A stretch of 64,000 nt of DNA, from positions 62,001 through 126,000 of the forward strand of contig NZ_JACJSF010000015.1 of NCBI RefSeq assembly GCF_014698035.1, written 5' to 3'. Source of the DNA: Desmonostoc muscorum FACHB-395 (GTDB taxonomy: Bacteria > Cyanobacteriota > Cyanobacteriia > Cyanobacteriales > Nostocaceae). This document shows, piece after piece, positions 28,265 through 37,884 of the stretch. The stretch's first letter is position 1. The number at the start of each line of letters is the position of its first letter. The position numbers and the translations under genes are program-made. Under the pieces are notes generated by a model. It was not told the origin of the DNA and searched no databases. It worked only from the letters and a program-made list of their open reading frames with translations.

Positions 28265-29218
28265 TCACAATGCTTGCTGCATTTCGGCATAGGCTTCATA
28301 AACACCCTTCACGTTATACCAGTTGAGAAAGATTCGAGCAATTTCTAAAGCTAATTGCGGTTTACCTAAATTAATTAGCCATTGCAATAACGGAGCCATT
28401 GTCCGTTCATTTAGCGCCCCGTTAAGTGACAAAATTCCCCAAAGTAAGCGATGCAGCCAAGTCATTTGAATCATCATTCGCACTTCCCATGTGGGATGCT
28501 TTTGATAAAACAAAACTCCCATACGTCCGCGTTGAATTTCTTGGTCAATTAATCGGGGAATTTGCTCTAAGTTAAATGCTGGATGCCAGTGATATCCTAC
28601 GGCTTCTGGACATTTAATTAGTGTCAAACCTAGTTTTTTCAGCCGCACTCCTAATTCTAAATCTTCCCAGCCATAGAGTTGAAAGCTCGTGTCAAAAAGT
28701 CCGGCTTTGTCTAACCAATGTTTAGGGATTGCTACATTTCCCGTAGCAAAAAAAGCTGCTGAAAAATCTGTAACTTTGTAGGGTTCAGCCGTTGGATTGT
28801 CGAAATTGCAAGTATTAATAACTGCACCGTAAGTGAAAAAGCGATCGCTCCCCAATTTCTCTTTCCCCTGCACTAACGCGTCAGCATGAGCTTGCAGGAA
28901 ATTCTTCAGCACTACTAGATCGCTATCAATAAAGATAATTGTGTCTCCCTGCGCCTGTTCTACCCCCAAATTCCGAGCCGCAGCTGGACCAGCATGATCT
29001 TGTTGAAACCATCGCACATGGCGAAACTCTTCTTTGTGTTCTGCCAACCACTCCAATGTGCCATCAGTAGAACCATCATCCACCAAGACAATCTCGTAAT
29101 CAGTAACCGAACTTGGCTGGCTTAACTCTTGCACCTCCAAGGCACGGAGGCACTTTTCTAAGATCGGTTGGCGATTATAAGTCGGTATCACAACGCTGAA
29201 AAACACGGTCTCACCCAC
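28265..29218 (-). CDS. Family 2 glycosyltransferase
   Basis: 317 residues, GTG start. The GT-A fold is clear: VVIPTYNRQPILEKCL at the N-terminus, DDGSTDGTLEWL (near residue 50), AGPAAARNLGVEQA, and the metal-binding DSD of IIFIDSDLVVL near residue 98. A conserved YGWEDLELGVRLKKLG segment (about 185) supplies the ED catalytic region. There is no membrane anchor. It transfers a sugar from a nucleotide donor to an unknown acceptor, most likely for envelope or exopolysaccharide synthesis. It is convergent with recG, with a 37-base gap. Confidence 0.9.
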   Translation of the reverse strand: MGETVFFSVVIPTYNRQPILEKCLRALEVQELSQPSSVTDYEIVLVDDGSTDGTLEWLAEHKEEFRHVRWFQQDHAGPAAARNLGVEQAQGDTIIFIDSDLVVLKNFLQAHADALVQGKEKLGSDRFFTYGAVINTCNFDNPTAEPYKVTDFSAAFFATGNVAIPKHWLDKAGLFDTSFQLYGWEDLELGVRLKKLGLTLIKCPEAVGYHWHPAFNLEQIPRLIDQEIQRGRMGVLFYQKHPTWEVRMMIQMTWLHRLLWGILSLNGALNERTMAPLLQWLINLGKPQLALEIARIFLNWYNVKGVYEAYAEMQQAL

Positions 29219-29669
29219 AACATTATTTATCCATCTCCAGGATAGGACAGATGGAGCGCTGACACTGTTCCTTAGCTGATTCTGGTTAAGAAAATGTCAA
29301 AGGAAATAATTTTTATAGGTATTCCCCGACCATCTGTAATTGGTATCCGTCCGAAAAATTCTCAAATTAAGTTTATTTAACAAGGCAGAATTCAGAATGA
29401 ATTCTGACTCCTGACTGCTGAATTCTGTTTGATAAATCTCCATTAATCAAGATATAACCTGATGTTAATTTTTGGTCATTAGATTATATGACAAACTTAA
29501 AATTTTTTGTCTAGTTATTTAACCTAAATAGCAAACAACATTTTGTTAATAACAGGTTACTTACTGTTCAAAATCTGTGGCATTTCACGTAAATAATTGA
29601 TGGCTTTTTCTGCCATCAATCAAGATTTGCCTCTACTAAATTTTTTATGTCACAACAGAGGAGAATTTA
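29219..29669. other. Divergent promoter region of GT2 and phoX-like gene
   Basis: 451 bases, AT-rich. It contains GAATTCTGA short repeats (about 29385-29425), a candidate Pho box (29496-29525), an ATGG(N)TTTT(N)CCAT-like hairpin (GATGGCTTTTTCTGCCATC, about 29600-29618) and the strong ribosome binding site GAGGAG before the phosphatase gene. Confidence 0.5.
29496..29525 (+). promoter_or_regulatory. Candidate Pho box
   Basis: CTTAAAAT (29496-29503) and TTTAACCT (29518-29525) match the cyanobacterial PhoB-site repeat (Y-TTAA-YYW type) and are spaced exactly 22 bases, i.e. two 11-base periods. The middle octamer TTGTCTAG is degenerate. It lies about 145 bases before a PhoX-like phosphatase, where phosphate control would make sense. 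Binding is inferred. Confidence 0.33.
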
Positions 29670-32030
29670 ATGTCTCAATTAAGTCGCAGACAAATTTTAG
29701 TATTTTTTGCTGGCAGTGCTGGTGCTGCTGTATTGGGAGACACAATTCTAGATGGTGTTTCTAGTATTGCAGGAGCAAATAACAGGACACTAAGCTTTAC
29801 ACCAGTGCGCTTACCCCATCCTTTGCCCGTTTATAAACAGCAAAAAAGTTTCTTGCCAACTGCAATTGGTCAGGGACAGGTAATCAATCCATCTGCAAAT
29901 GCGAAGTTAAACAGCTACAACGTAGTTGATGATGTTGTAGTGCCACCAGAGTATGAACGTTATGTAATTATCAGCTGGGGCGATCGCGTTTTTCCTAACA
30001 AAGATGAATATTTCGGTTACAACAACGATTATACGGGTTTTATTCCTCTGGGCAGAACCAACGATATCGGCTATTTGTGGGTCAATCACGAATATGTGAG
30101 TTTTCCATTTTCCGATCTAGCACCAGAAGCTCCTGCTGATGTTAAAGGATTGCCTACCACCTTTGAATCAGTGATTGGTTGGGCTTTACCTTCCACTAGA
30201 AATATTGAATTTGACGGCGAAGCACTATATAACTTAGGTGGATCAATCGTCCGCATCTCCCGACGTAATTCCAGTAACCGTTATGCTGTGGTTAAAGCTG
30301 ATGCGAGAAATCGCCGCCTTCATGGTCTTTCTGGATTGGGAATTAATAGCCAAAGGAGTGATGAATATAAAAATGTCACTTCTTGGGGAAGTCGTAGCTA
30401 CCAAAAAGGCGATCAAAACTATCTCATCGCAACTGGCCCAGCTGCAACCCAAGTATTTAACCTCTCCTCCGATGGACTAGGTAACAAAATTATTGGCACT
30501 GGCTATAACTGTTCTGGCGGTACAACTCCTTGGGGAACTATTTTAAGTGCTGAAGAAAACTTTCAAGGAAGTGTAGGATCTTTTGTTGGTGTCACAGAAT
30601 CAGTTAACCCTAATGGTACTCAAACAGGTTACATCGATGGCACCACTGGTAAGACCTTCGGTTTAGTTGGTGAAAAATACGGTTGGATTGTCGAAATTGA
30701 TCCCGTTAATCCAAATTTCCGCCCTCGCAAACATACTTCGTTGGGTCGTTTCCGCCATGAAAACGTTGCTATCCGTGCTGAAGCTAAGAAACCATTAATC
30801 GCCTACATGGGTGATGACAGACGTGGCGGACACACCTGGAAATTTGTCAGTGCAGGTGTTATTTCTTCACCAACCAGCAAAGCCAACAGCAATTTGTGGG
30901 ATAGTGGTACATTGTATGTCGCCCGCTACAATCCAAATGGTACGGGTCAATGGATACCGTTACGTTTAACTACTCCCACCAATCCCATTTCGCCATCGGT
31001 AATTTCTTCTGTGGAGTTTGCTGCTTTGGGTTCGGCTCAAAGAAATGGTCTTTTACCTCTACCAAAACGTAATGGTATTGCAGGTCAAACTACAGATGGT
31101 GGTGCCCTCGCAGTCGATCGCACCAATGAAGCTGATAGACTACCTGGTTATCAAGGTAAGAAGCTATCTGACTTCTACACTTCCCAAGGTGCTATTCTCG
31201 TTGATGCTTTCTTAGCAGCAAATTTGGCTGGCGGAACTCCCACAGCACGTCCAGAAGATATAGAAGTACATCCGACTACCAAAGAAGTCTTCATTGCCTA
31301 TACTGATGGTGCGCCGGGAAGTGACGGTTATCCAGATTCGCGCATTTTCCAGGTTGCCAAGTTGAGTACAGATGTTAACGCAACGCAGCAATCAGGGGGA
31401 CTGTACAAGATTATTGAAGATAGTGCCGATGGTACAGGTCTAACCTTCCGTTGGAAGAGATTTGCTCAAGGTGGAGAAGCCGGATCAGTTTCTGGTGCTG
31501 GTTTTGCCAATGTAGATAACTTAGTGTTCGACAATAAAGCAAATGTTTGGGGTGTGACAGATATGTCTACCACCACTCACAATGGTTTTAATGTTGGTGC
31601 TGCCGGTACTGTAACTACCATCGACCACGCTGCCAGTGGTAATGTTTCTAACTTCACAGGAGTTTTCGGTAATAACTGGTTATTCTACATTCCTACTACT
31701 GGTGCTAATGCGGGAGAGGTAATACCATTTGCTCATGGGCCGGTGCGTTGTGAGATGACAGGGCCAACTTTTGTAGGAGATACGCTGATTATTTCGGTAC
31801 AGCATCCCGGCGAAGATAGCCCAATTAACGATGGCACAATTCTGAGTCGTGATATTGAATTACTGGATTTGAGTGGTGTTACATTCAATCAGGCTCGGAC
31901 TGTGGCTCGTGGTAGTAGTTGGCCAAGTAACATCCCAACTGCTGACGGTGGTAAAGGTCAACCTAGAAGCTTTCCTAAACCATCTGTAATTGGCATCAAA
32001 CGTAAGAATCCTACTGGTAATTTTACTTAG
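29670..32030 (+). CDS. phoX: PhoX-family (DUF839) phosphatase, Tat-exported
   Basis: 786 residues. A twin-arginine signal is visible at the N-terminus (SQLSRRQILVFFAGSAGAA), with cleavage likely around residues 28-35. The body matches the PhoX/DUF839 beta-propeller phosphatases: GYLWVNHEYVS (about 130), SAEENFQGSVG, RHENVAIRAE, YMGDDRRGGHTWKFVSAG and RPEDIEVHPTTKEVFIA are metal- and substrate-site segments of this family. PhoX enzymes are Ca/Fe-dependent alkaline phosphatases that release phosphate from organic esters in the periplasm. Strong GAGGAG ribosome binding site. A candidate Pho box lies upstream. Confidence 0.82.
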   Translation: MSQLSRRQILVFFAGSAGAAVLGDTILDGVSSIAGANNRTLSFTPVRLPHPLPVYKQQKSFLPTAIGQGQVINPSANAKLNSYNVVDDVVVPPEYERYVIISWGDRVFPNKDEYFGYNNDYTGFIPLGRTNDIGYLWVNHEYVSFPFSDLAPEAPADVKGLPTTFESVIGWALPSTRNIEFDGEALYNLGGSIVRISRRNSSNRYAVVKADARNRRLHGLSGLGINSQRSDEYKNVTSWGSRSYQKGDQNYLIATGPAATQVFNLSSDGLGNKIIGTGYNCSGGTTPWGTILSAEENFQGSVGSFVGVTESVNPNGTQTGYIDGTTGKTFGLVGEKYGWIVEIDPVNPNFRPRKHTSLGRFRHENVAIRAEAKKPLIAYMGDDRRGGHTWKFVSAGVISSPTSKANSNLWDSGTLYVARYNPNGTGQWIPLRLTTPTNPISPSVISSVEFAALGSAQRNGLLPLPKRNGIAGQTTDGGALAVDRTNEADRLPGYQGKKLSDFYTSQGAILVDAFLAANLAGGTPTARPEDIEVHPTTKEVFIAYTDGAPGSDGYPDSRIFQVAKLSTDVNATQQSGGLYKIIEDSADGTGLTFRWKRFAQGGEAGSVSGAGFANVDNLVFDNKANVWGVTDMSTTTHNGFNVGAAGTVTTIDHAASGNVSNFTGVFGNNWLFYIPTTGANAGEVIPFAHGPVRCEMTGPTFVGDTLIISVQHPGEDSPINDGTILSRDIELLDLSGVTFNQARTVARGSSWPSNIPTADGGKGQPRSFPKPSVIGIKRKNPTGNFT

Positions 32031-32039
32031 GATTACGAA

Positions 32040-32069
32040 TGTAGAGACGTTATTTATAATGTCTCTACA
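32040..32069. terminator. Hairpin between phoX and PEP-CTERM gene
   Basis: TGTAGAGAC (32040-32048) and GTCTCTACA (32061-32069) form a 9-bp stem between two convergent genes. The same GTAGAGACG motif family occurs at 48356-48425 and 52388-52460, so it may be a repeat acting as a bidirectional terminator. Confidence 0.6.
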
Positions 32070-32090
32070 TTGATTTGCAAGGTAGCGCTA

Positions 32091-32648
32091 CTAATTCACT
32101 CCAGATAGTTTTTTCTTGCGTTTCATCCCCAACGCCATAGCACCTGCGATCGCTATACCACCAATAGTCATCGGTTCTGGTACGGGTGTACTCTTAGAGT
32201 AGCTTACTGTACCCACCTCTGTTGTAGACAATAAGTCAGCACTCAGAATGCTATAAAATTTTGTTCCTCCTGTATTTGAATTACCTGGATCTTTACCAAT
32301 GAAAAACTGATCTTCAACCAAATAGCTCAGTCCTGACAGGTTGCCATCTGTAAAGCTGACTACAGGAGATGATGGGTAATCAAAATCACTTGCCTCTGTA
32401 TATTGAGTACCCAAGTAGTTAAACGCAATAGATAATCCATTGCTAATGCCTAGGGTTTCCTCACCTATGCCGGTTAAGGTCGAATCATTATATTGAAAAG
32501 AGCCGAAATATTGACCGGGATTATCGCCCGATGTTGCATTCACGGTGAAACCATAATTCACCAAGGCAGCTTGCGTCGGTTTAGCAATAGTAGCAACCGA
32601 GATAGCAACAGCAAAAGCAGCAATGCTAATATCTTTAGCTAATTTCAT
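32091..32648 (-). CDS. PEP-CTERM sorting domain protein
   Basis: 185 residues. An N-terminal signal peptide (MKLAKDISIAAFAVAISVAT, cleavage near AQA-like PTQAA) precedes a beta-rich, serine/threonine/glycine-rich secreted domain. The C-terminus carries the PEP-CTERM signal: VPEP at about 156, a hydrophobic helix (IGGIAIAGAMALGM) and a basic tail (KRKKK). Such proteins are processed by an exosortase and are often part of the extracellular matrix or sheath. The domain itself belongs to no family I recognise. Monocistronic. Confidence 0.88.
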   Translation of the reverse strand: MKLAKDISIAAFAVAISVATIAKPTQAALVNYGFTVNATSGDNPGQYFGSFQYNDSTLTGIGEETLGISNGLSIAFNYLGTQYTEASDFDYPSSPVVSFTDGNLSGLSYLVEDQFFIGKDPGNSNTGGTKFYSILSADLLSTTEVGTVSYSKSTPVPEPMTIGGIAIAGAMALGMKRKKKLSGVN

Positions 32649-33091
32649 CAGACAATGCTCCGAAGCTAAAAAATGAATAATTCTGTAATTTCACTTAAAT
32701 AAACTTTCAACCTATGTATATAGGTTAAGAAATAATAAACAAAAGATGATCGTGGTTAAATCTTCAAGTTTGTCAGCTATATATAAAAGTTGTGTAAACT
32801 TATTCCATATTTACAGCAAGCTATGTTTATATCTGAAGCTGATTATCAACATTTCTTGAAAACAAAAAATATTTTCGACTAATCTCATTAAGAATATTCA
32901 GACGTTCAAAACTGGCTTAAAAATATTTATATACAAGCGATCGCTTTATAAGTAAACTTCCACGAGAGTGAACCGTAATTCTGACTCCAAACTTCTAAAT
33001 CCTTCTATAGGTTGTTGCATGAATAAAATATACCTGGGTTAGTTCAGATATAATAATGACTCATTGTTTGTTGTCCTAAGTGGAGAAATTA
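32649..33091. other. AT-rich divergent promoter region
   Basis: 443 bases between the PEP-CTERM gene and argG. A HIP1 site (AAGCGATCGCTT) lies near 32937-32948 and a ribosome binding site GGAG at 33082. No other feature was recognised. Confidence 0.4.
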
Positions 33092-34294
33092 ATGGGTCGC
33101 GCCAAAAAGGTTGTCCTGGCATATTCTGGTGGAGTGGATACTTCCGTTTGCATCCCTTACCTCAAACAGGAGTGGGGTGTGGAAGAGGTGATTACCCTAG
33201 CAGCAGATTTAGGTCAGGGAGATGAATTAGAGCCAATTCGAGAAAAAGCCCTGAAATCGGGTGCAAGTGAATCACTCGTGGCGGATGTCAAAGACAGCTT
33301 CGTTAAAGATTACGCTTTTGGAGCGATTCAAGCCAACGCACTTTATGAAAATCGTTATCCTCTAGGAACTGCTCTTGCCCGCCCATTGATCGCTAAGATA
33401 TTAGTAGAAACGGCTGAAAAATATGGTGCTGATGCGATCGCTCACGGTTGCACCGGCAAAGGTAACGATCAGGTTCGTTTTGATGTCTCTGTAACCGCGC
33501 TGAACCCCAACCTAAAAATCCTCGCACCAGCCAGAGAATGGGGTATGAGCCGTGAGGAAACCATCGCTTATGGTGAGAAGTTTGGTATCCCCTCACCGGT
33601 CAAAAAATCTTCTCCCTACAGCATTGACAAAAATTTGCTCGGTCGTAGCATTGAAGCTGGTTTACTCGAAGATCCGTCATTTGAGCCACCAGAAGAAATT
33701 TATGAGATGACCAAAGCTATCGCTGACACTCCCAACGAGCCAGAGTACATCGAAATTGGTTTCCACGGTGGTATTCCCACAACCATCAACGGCATAGCCA
33801 AACAGCCAGTTGAACTAATTGAAGAACTCAATCAGCTTGTAGGAAATCACGCCGTTGGACGGATAGATATGATTGAAAACCGTCTGGTTGGCATCAAATC
33901 GCGGGAAATCTACGAATCACCTGCGATGTTAGTGCTAATCCAGGCACATAGAGATTTAGAAAGCTTGACTCTAACGGCAGATGTCACCCATTACAAGCGT
34001 GGCATTGAAGAAACTTATAGCCAAATCGTTTACAACGGTTTGTGGTACAGTCCACTCAAAGTTGCACTAGATGCCTTTATTCAAAAGACACAAGAGCGAG
34101 TCTCTGGAACTGTGCGAGTGAAGTTATTCAAGGGTAACTCCACGATAGTTGGGCGTTCGAGCGACAATTCCCTCTATACTCCTGATTTGGCAACCTACGG
34201 AGCCGATGACCAATTTGACCATAAAGCTGCTGAAGGTTTTATCTATGTTTGGGGATTACCAACTCGCATTTGGTCGCGGCAAATAAAAAGTTAG
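33092..34294 (+). CDS. argG: Argininosuccinate synthase
   Basis: 400 residues from the ATG at 33092 ([19 protein letters not shown]), which has GGAG 6 bases upstream; an upstream in-frame GTG at 33080 overlaps that ribosome binding site. It condenses citrulline and aspartate with ATP hydrolysis in arginine synthesis. The N-type ATP pyrophosphatase P-loop SGGVDTS is at residues 12-18, and [13 protein letters not shown] (about 114) and [13 protein letters not shown] (about 172) are the substrate-binding segments. Full length. Monocistronic. Confidence 0.98.
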   Translation: MGRAKKVVLAYSGGVDTSVCIPYLKQEWGVEEVITLAADLGQGDELEPIREKALKSGASESLVADVKDSFVKDYAFGAIQANALYENRYPLGTALARPLIAKILVETAEKYGADAIAHGCTGKGNDQVRFDVSVTALNPNLKILAPAREWGMSREETIAYGEKFGIPSPVKKSSPYSIDKNLLGRSIEAGLLEDPSFEPPEEIYEMTKAIADTPNEPEYIEIGFHGGIPTTINGIAKQPVELIEELNQLVGNHAVGRIDMIENRLVGIKSREIYESPAMLVLIQAHRDLESLTLTADVTHYKRGIEETYSQIVYNGLWYSPLKVALDAFIQKTQERVSGTVRVKLFKGNSTIVGRSSDNSLYTPDLATYGADDQFDHKAAEGFIYVWGLPTRIWSRQIKS

Positions 34295-34423
34295 GAGTCA
34301 ATTCAATTTTAGATTTTGGATTGAAGGAGAAATCTAAAATCGGCAGAGTTAGGAGTTAAAATGCAAAATACAAAAGTAAAAATTCAAAAAATAACTTTTT
34401 ACTTTACTCCTAACTCCCCAGTT

Positions 34424-35056
34424 TTACTCTTCACTACTCGCTTCTTTAACTTGGCGAGACTCTAGCCACAGGGGTACAACAATTAAGGCAGTGATGATTA
34501 ATAAAGCTGCGATCGCAAATTGACCTACCCAAGCAACCAATTGTTCTAAAGAGACAATTTTGCCAGCAAAAAAAGCTAATGTCACCATCAAACTAGCCCA
34601 AGCAACTGCTCCTAAAAAATTGTATAAAAAGAATTTTCCAAAAGGCATTTCGGCTATACCAGCTAGTGGTGCCGCAAAAACTCGCAATAATGCTAAAAAA
34701 CGTCCGAAAAATACAGCTTTAGCAGAATTTTGACTAAATTGATCTTTAATAGTCAGCAACCGCACTTCAGAAATCCGAAATATGCTACCAACTTTTACCA
34801 GAAAAGGCCAACCGCTAACTCTACCAATCCAATAGCCACAAGTGCCGCCAATTACCGCACCCATAATTGCGTCACCGAGAACCAGCCAGTAATTTAGTTC
34901 ATCGCTGCCAGCTAAAAACCCGCCCACAAGGGTCACGGTTTCACCAGGAAGGGGAATGCCTAAATTTTCTAGCAAAATTCCCAAAAAAATTGCCCAATAC
35001 CCGTAATTATGGGCCAATTCCTGGATATTTTCTAGTGAAATCAGCTCTAAAGACAT
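34424..35056 (-). CDS. DedA family membrane protein
   Basis: 210 residues with four to five membrane segments. The DedA/SNARE-associated domain is recognised by ENLGIPLPGETVTLVGGFLAG near the N-terminus, the glycine-rich GAVIGGTCGYWIGRVSG, and FFGRFLALLRVFAAPLAGIA with its conserved arginines (about 120-140). DedA proteins are linked to lipid carrier (undecaprenyl phosphate or phospholipid) flipping and membrane homeostasis, supported for some members; the role of this paralogue is not known. Probably monocistronic. Confidence 0.9.
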   Translation of the reverse strand: MSLELISLENIQELAHNYGYWAIFLGILLENLGIPLPGETVTLVGGFLAGSDELNYWLVLGDAIMGAVIGGTCGYWIGRVSGWPFLVKVGSIFRISEVRLLTIKDQFSQNSAKAVFFGRFLALLRVFAAPLAGIAEMPFGKFFLYNFLGAVAWASLMVTLAFFAGKIVSLEQLVAWVGQFAIAALLIITALIVVPLWLESRQVKEASSEE

Positions 35057-35544
35057 TCCGCACCGCCGTCTTTACAAATTTTTACTTTTACTATATCTTT
35101 GCTTGTTTTTGGGCGGGGTGTCAATCAAACCGCTACATTGACTTATTTGGTCATTAGTTTAATTCTGAGTAATCCATAGTTCATAGTTCTATGGAAACTA
35201 TTAATTTTTGAGTATTAGCTGTATAAATCTTAGCATTTCCTACCACAAGTTAATTTTATTTAAAAATAAATAAAAAGAAATTACAAAAACTTTATATATC
35301 TCTAGTTAAATTATAAAAATTTCGTAAAAGATACGGTTGATACCGAAATTATAGAGTCATTATGCCTATATTTATGAAAGTTATCACAAATTATACGACA
35401 TGAATACTGAAATAATTACTTTCAATTGCAAGGCTGAAATCCCCTAAATATCTAGGGAAAACAGTCATTTTGCCGTTGAAAGAGAAGAGGTATTTATGTC
35501 ATTTTTCGATTTTTAGTCAAGTGTTCAATTACCCTGTTGAATTT
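35057..35544. other. AT-rich spacer before STAS gene
   Basis: About 490 bases, very AT-rich (runs such as TTATTTAAAAATAAATAAAA). No gene or known RNA was recognised. It includes CCTAAATATCTAGGG (about 35444-35458), a small inverted repeat. Confidence 0.4.
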
Positions 35545-35877
35545 ATGATTCTCACACAAGAACTTCAAGTTATTTTGTTTAAGCCCCAAGGAAGCATAGA
35601 TTTAGAAGGCGGAAAGGCTTTGAGTGAACAGATGGCTGGAGTAGTGCCTCAAGCTCATCAACTCTGGGTTATTGACTTAGCAAAGGTTAATTTCATGGAC
35701 AGTTCTGGGTTAGTCCCTTTAGTCAAAGGGTTGAAAGCTGCACGTCAGAGCGGTTGCCGTTTAGTTCTATGCAACGTGCAAACTCCTGTACGGCTAATTT
35801 TGGAACTTACCCAGCTAGATACAGTATTTGAAATTTTTCCCACTTACGAAGACATTTTTACTGGCGAAGATATTTAG
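35545..35877 (+). CDS. STAS domain protein (anti-sigma factor antagonist type)
   Basis: 110 residues from the ATG at 35545 (MILTQELQVILFKPQG); the longer frame relies on a TTG at 35470. The whole protein is a single STAS domain. The loop LAKVNFMDSSGLVPLVKGL (about 46-64) carries the conserved serine that is phosphorylated in SpoIIAA-type proteins. It probably acts in a partner-switching cascade with a serine kinase/anti-sigma factor encoded elsewhere; no partner lies nearby. The stop codon lies inside the first copy of a 19-base direct repeat. Confidence 0.87.
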   Translation: MILTQELQVILFKPQGSIDLEGGKALSEQMAGVVPQAHQLWVIDLAKVNFMDSSGLVPLVKGLKAARQSGCRLVLCNVQTPVRLILELTQLDTVFEIFPTYEDIFTGEDI

Positions 35878-36008
35878 TCTGGTGCTAGCAGGCTTAGATA
35901 ATAAATCTACCTATAGATGGATGGTAGAGTCAATCAATATTTGCATTTTTTCACATTTCCCCAAATATTCTCACATCCTCAAAGATAACAGTCTGGTGCT
36001 AGCAGGCT
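35876..36008 (+). repeat. Pair of 19-bp direct repeats
   Basis: AGTCTGGTGCTAGCAGGCT occurs at 35876-35894 and again at 35990-36008, exactly 114 bases apart. The first copy overlaps the stop codon of the STAS gene. The 95 bases between them are AT-rich and non-coding. The pair may mark the ends of an inserted or duplicated segment. Confidence 0.8.
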
Positions 36009-36346
36009 GATTTTTTATATTATCTAGATAATGAAATGTTAAGGAAAACTCATGGCTTTAATCTAGGTAGTCTTAACGACATCTAAAAGCGGAAAATTAC
36101 TAAAATCAGTCAAAGAAAATGCAATTCTTTGCATTCTTCCCTAGCACTATTAAATTACTCGAAGCTAATTGCTCTAAATCCGACGCAACTAACGCAAGGA
36201 AGCAAGAGGTAAGAAAGGTTAGAATATTAGCCTTTGCGTTATTTCTAACTCTATAGTGATTTTTACCTTAATGTATTACCTGGATGTCTCCAAGATGCTT
36301 TGCTATGACAATTTCTTACCTCTTCGATTCCACCATAATGGTAACT
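36009..36346. other. Spacer with no recognised gene
   Basis: About 340 bases between the STAS gene and a convergent coiled-coil protein gene. AT-rich; nothing beyond short self-complementary stretches was seen. Confidence 0.35.
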
Positions 36347-36907
36347 TTAGGCATTCTGGGGAGTTGAAAGATTAGTTTGTTCCGACGCTGGGCGGGGAAA
36401 ATTTGGCAAATCAATTCCACTGTGACTAGCATTGCGAGTTTTGAGTGCTAAACGGTAACTCACACTTTGCAGTTCTGCTTGCAGTTTGCGATTTTCCCGT
36501 TGTAGCATTGCTACCTTTTCTCTCACTGGTGTCATCCGCTCCTCAAACTTTCGACGGTAAATTTGAGGCAACTCTTGTACTACTTGCTCTAACATCCGAG
36601 TGCGATCTGTAAGTTCTTGGACTGACTGTCGCAATTGATAAATTTCGGAGTCACGAGTTGTAATTTGCTCTTGGTAGAACGCCACCTGCTGCTCAACAGC
36701 TTGGAGTTGTTCTTGCAATGCCTGTAACTGGCTCAGATCGCGCTCAAGATCCGGCTGCTGGGGCATAAAACTAGTATTACCCTTTACTAGCCGGAAGAGT
36801 TCTTGAGATAGTTGTTGCACTAATTGATCGCGGAGTTGCAACTCTTGGCGTAGCTGCGAAACTTCCGTAGAGAGAACTTGAATATTTGGTGTATCAGATT
36901 GGCTCAC
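36347..36907 (-). CDS. Coiled-coil hypothetical protein
   Basis: 186 residues, of which about 10-155 are glutamine-rich heptad coiled coil (VSQLRQELQLRDQLVQQLSQ, later DSEIYQLRQSVQELTDRTRM). The C-terminus (NASHSGIDLPNFPRPASEQ) is disordered. No signal peptide or membrane segment. Such proteins are usually scaffolds; nothing in the sequence tells the partner. It lies upstream of nothing on its strand except a repeat-rich spacer and convergent to the STAS gene. Start at ATG 36907; no strong ribosome binding site was noted. Confidence 0.72.
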   Translation of the reverse strand: MSQSDTPNIQVLSTEVSQLRQELQLRDQLVQQLSQELFRLVKGNTSFMPQQPDLERDLSQLQALQEQLQAVEQQVAFYQEQITTRDSEIYQLRQSVQELTDRTRMLEQVVQELPQIYRRKFEERMTPVREKVAMLQRENRKLQAELQSVSYRLALKTRNASHSGIDLPNFPRPASEQTNLSTPQNA

Positions 36908-37077
36908 AGTAGCTTACAGCTCCCATTCAGAATCTTGTCCACTCTTAGGTATAACTGCGGGAGTACTACCTTTGGCAAGTATTTGTTAATTTAGCATTCC
37001 CAATTAAGTTACGAAAAAAGAAGAAGACAAAATTTTACTGAATGGAAATTGGGAATTGGGAATTGAGAAAAGGATAA

Positions 37078-37139
37078 GGGGACAAGGAGAATTGGGGACA
37101 AGGGGAAAGACTTGTTTCAAGTTCTCACTTCTTGTCCCC
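37078..37139 (-). repeat. 62-bp dispersed repeat, reverse copy
   Basis: The reverse complement of 1308-1369 over all 62 positions, 3' of rpsF. A partial third copy lies at about 43218-43290. GGGACAAGG/CCTTGTCCCC units inside give it inverted symmetry, so it could form a hairpin or serve as a terminator. Confidence 0.8.
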
Positions 37140-37159
37140 TGCTACCTGCTCCCTAATCT

Positions 37160-37510
37160 TTAGACAGGTGCAGCTACTTTAGTGGGCTTTTCCTTTTCCT
37201 CTTTAGGGGGTTTTTCCTCTGCGATATCCTGCTTAATTGTCAAATAACGAATCACTTCTTCACTCAAGCGCATAGCGCGTTCAAAAGGAGCGATCGCAGT
37301 TGCAGGCGCAGTGTAGTTTAACTGGATATAGATCCCATCGCGGTGTTTTTTGATTTCATAAGCTAGACGACGCTTACCACGATTTTGAATTTGGATATCC
37401 TCAGCGCCTTGATCGCGAAGCAAATTCTGATATTTAGTAATTGCTTGCTCTGCCTGTTCGTCTCCTAGGTCGGGACGGAGGATGTACATTGTTTCGTAAT
37501 TTGTAGTCAT
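37160..37510 (-). CDS. rpsF: 30S ribosomal protein S6
   Basis: 116 residues from the ATG at 37510 ([19 protein letters not shown]), which has AAGGA upstream; the frame begins eight codons earlier without a ribosome binding site. S6 binds 16S rRNA with S18 on the platform of the small subunit. The [11 protein letters not shown] and [20 protein letters not shown] segments are diagnostic. The C-terminus is a lysine/glutamate/proline tail ([12 protein letters not shown]) as in other cyanobacteria. It is not next to rpsR or ssb in this window. Confidence 0.96.
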   Translation of the reverse strand: MTTNYETMYILRPDLGDEQAEQAITKYQNLLRDQGAEDIQIQNRGKRRLAYEIKKHRDGIYIQLNYTAPATAIAPFERAMRLSEEVIRYLTIKQDIAEEKPPKEEKEKPTKVAAPV

Positions 37511-37884
37511 ATTTTCCAGTTTCCTTATGGACAAAAAGGTTGCTGATATTAATTTATACTTGATTTAAATTTAAAATACTAGTATTAATCAACATCGGAA
37601 GCAACAAGGAACTATAATCTTACCAGTTTTCAATTTGAATCATTAGCCAAATCGCCGAAGTTTGTATATTTTGGATGTACCTAATGAAAACTAGGTCGTA
37701 AGGCTACCTACAGAGCCTCTTACTGACCCGCAAGGGGAGTGAGGAGACGACAATATCTTTCTGTAAGGACATCTTCTATAGCAAGTTTCAGGCTCAACGC
37801 TAAATCGGTTTGCTAAAAAGCTAACTCAGAATTGCTACCCGCTCGAAGTTTCTAATCGCAGAAAAAAGGATATTCATCAAGGTT
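37511..37884. other. Divergent spacer between rpsF and FAH gene
   Basis: 374 bases. It holds the promoters of both genes; GAAAAAAGGA (about 37861-37870) is the likely ribosome binding site region for the downstream gene. No other feature was recognised. Confidence 0.4.
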
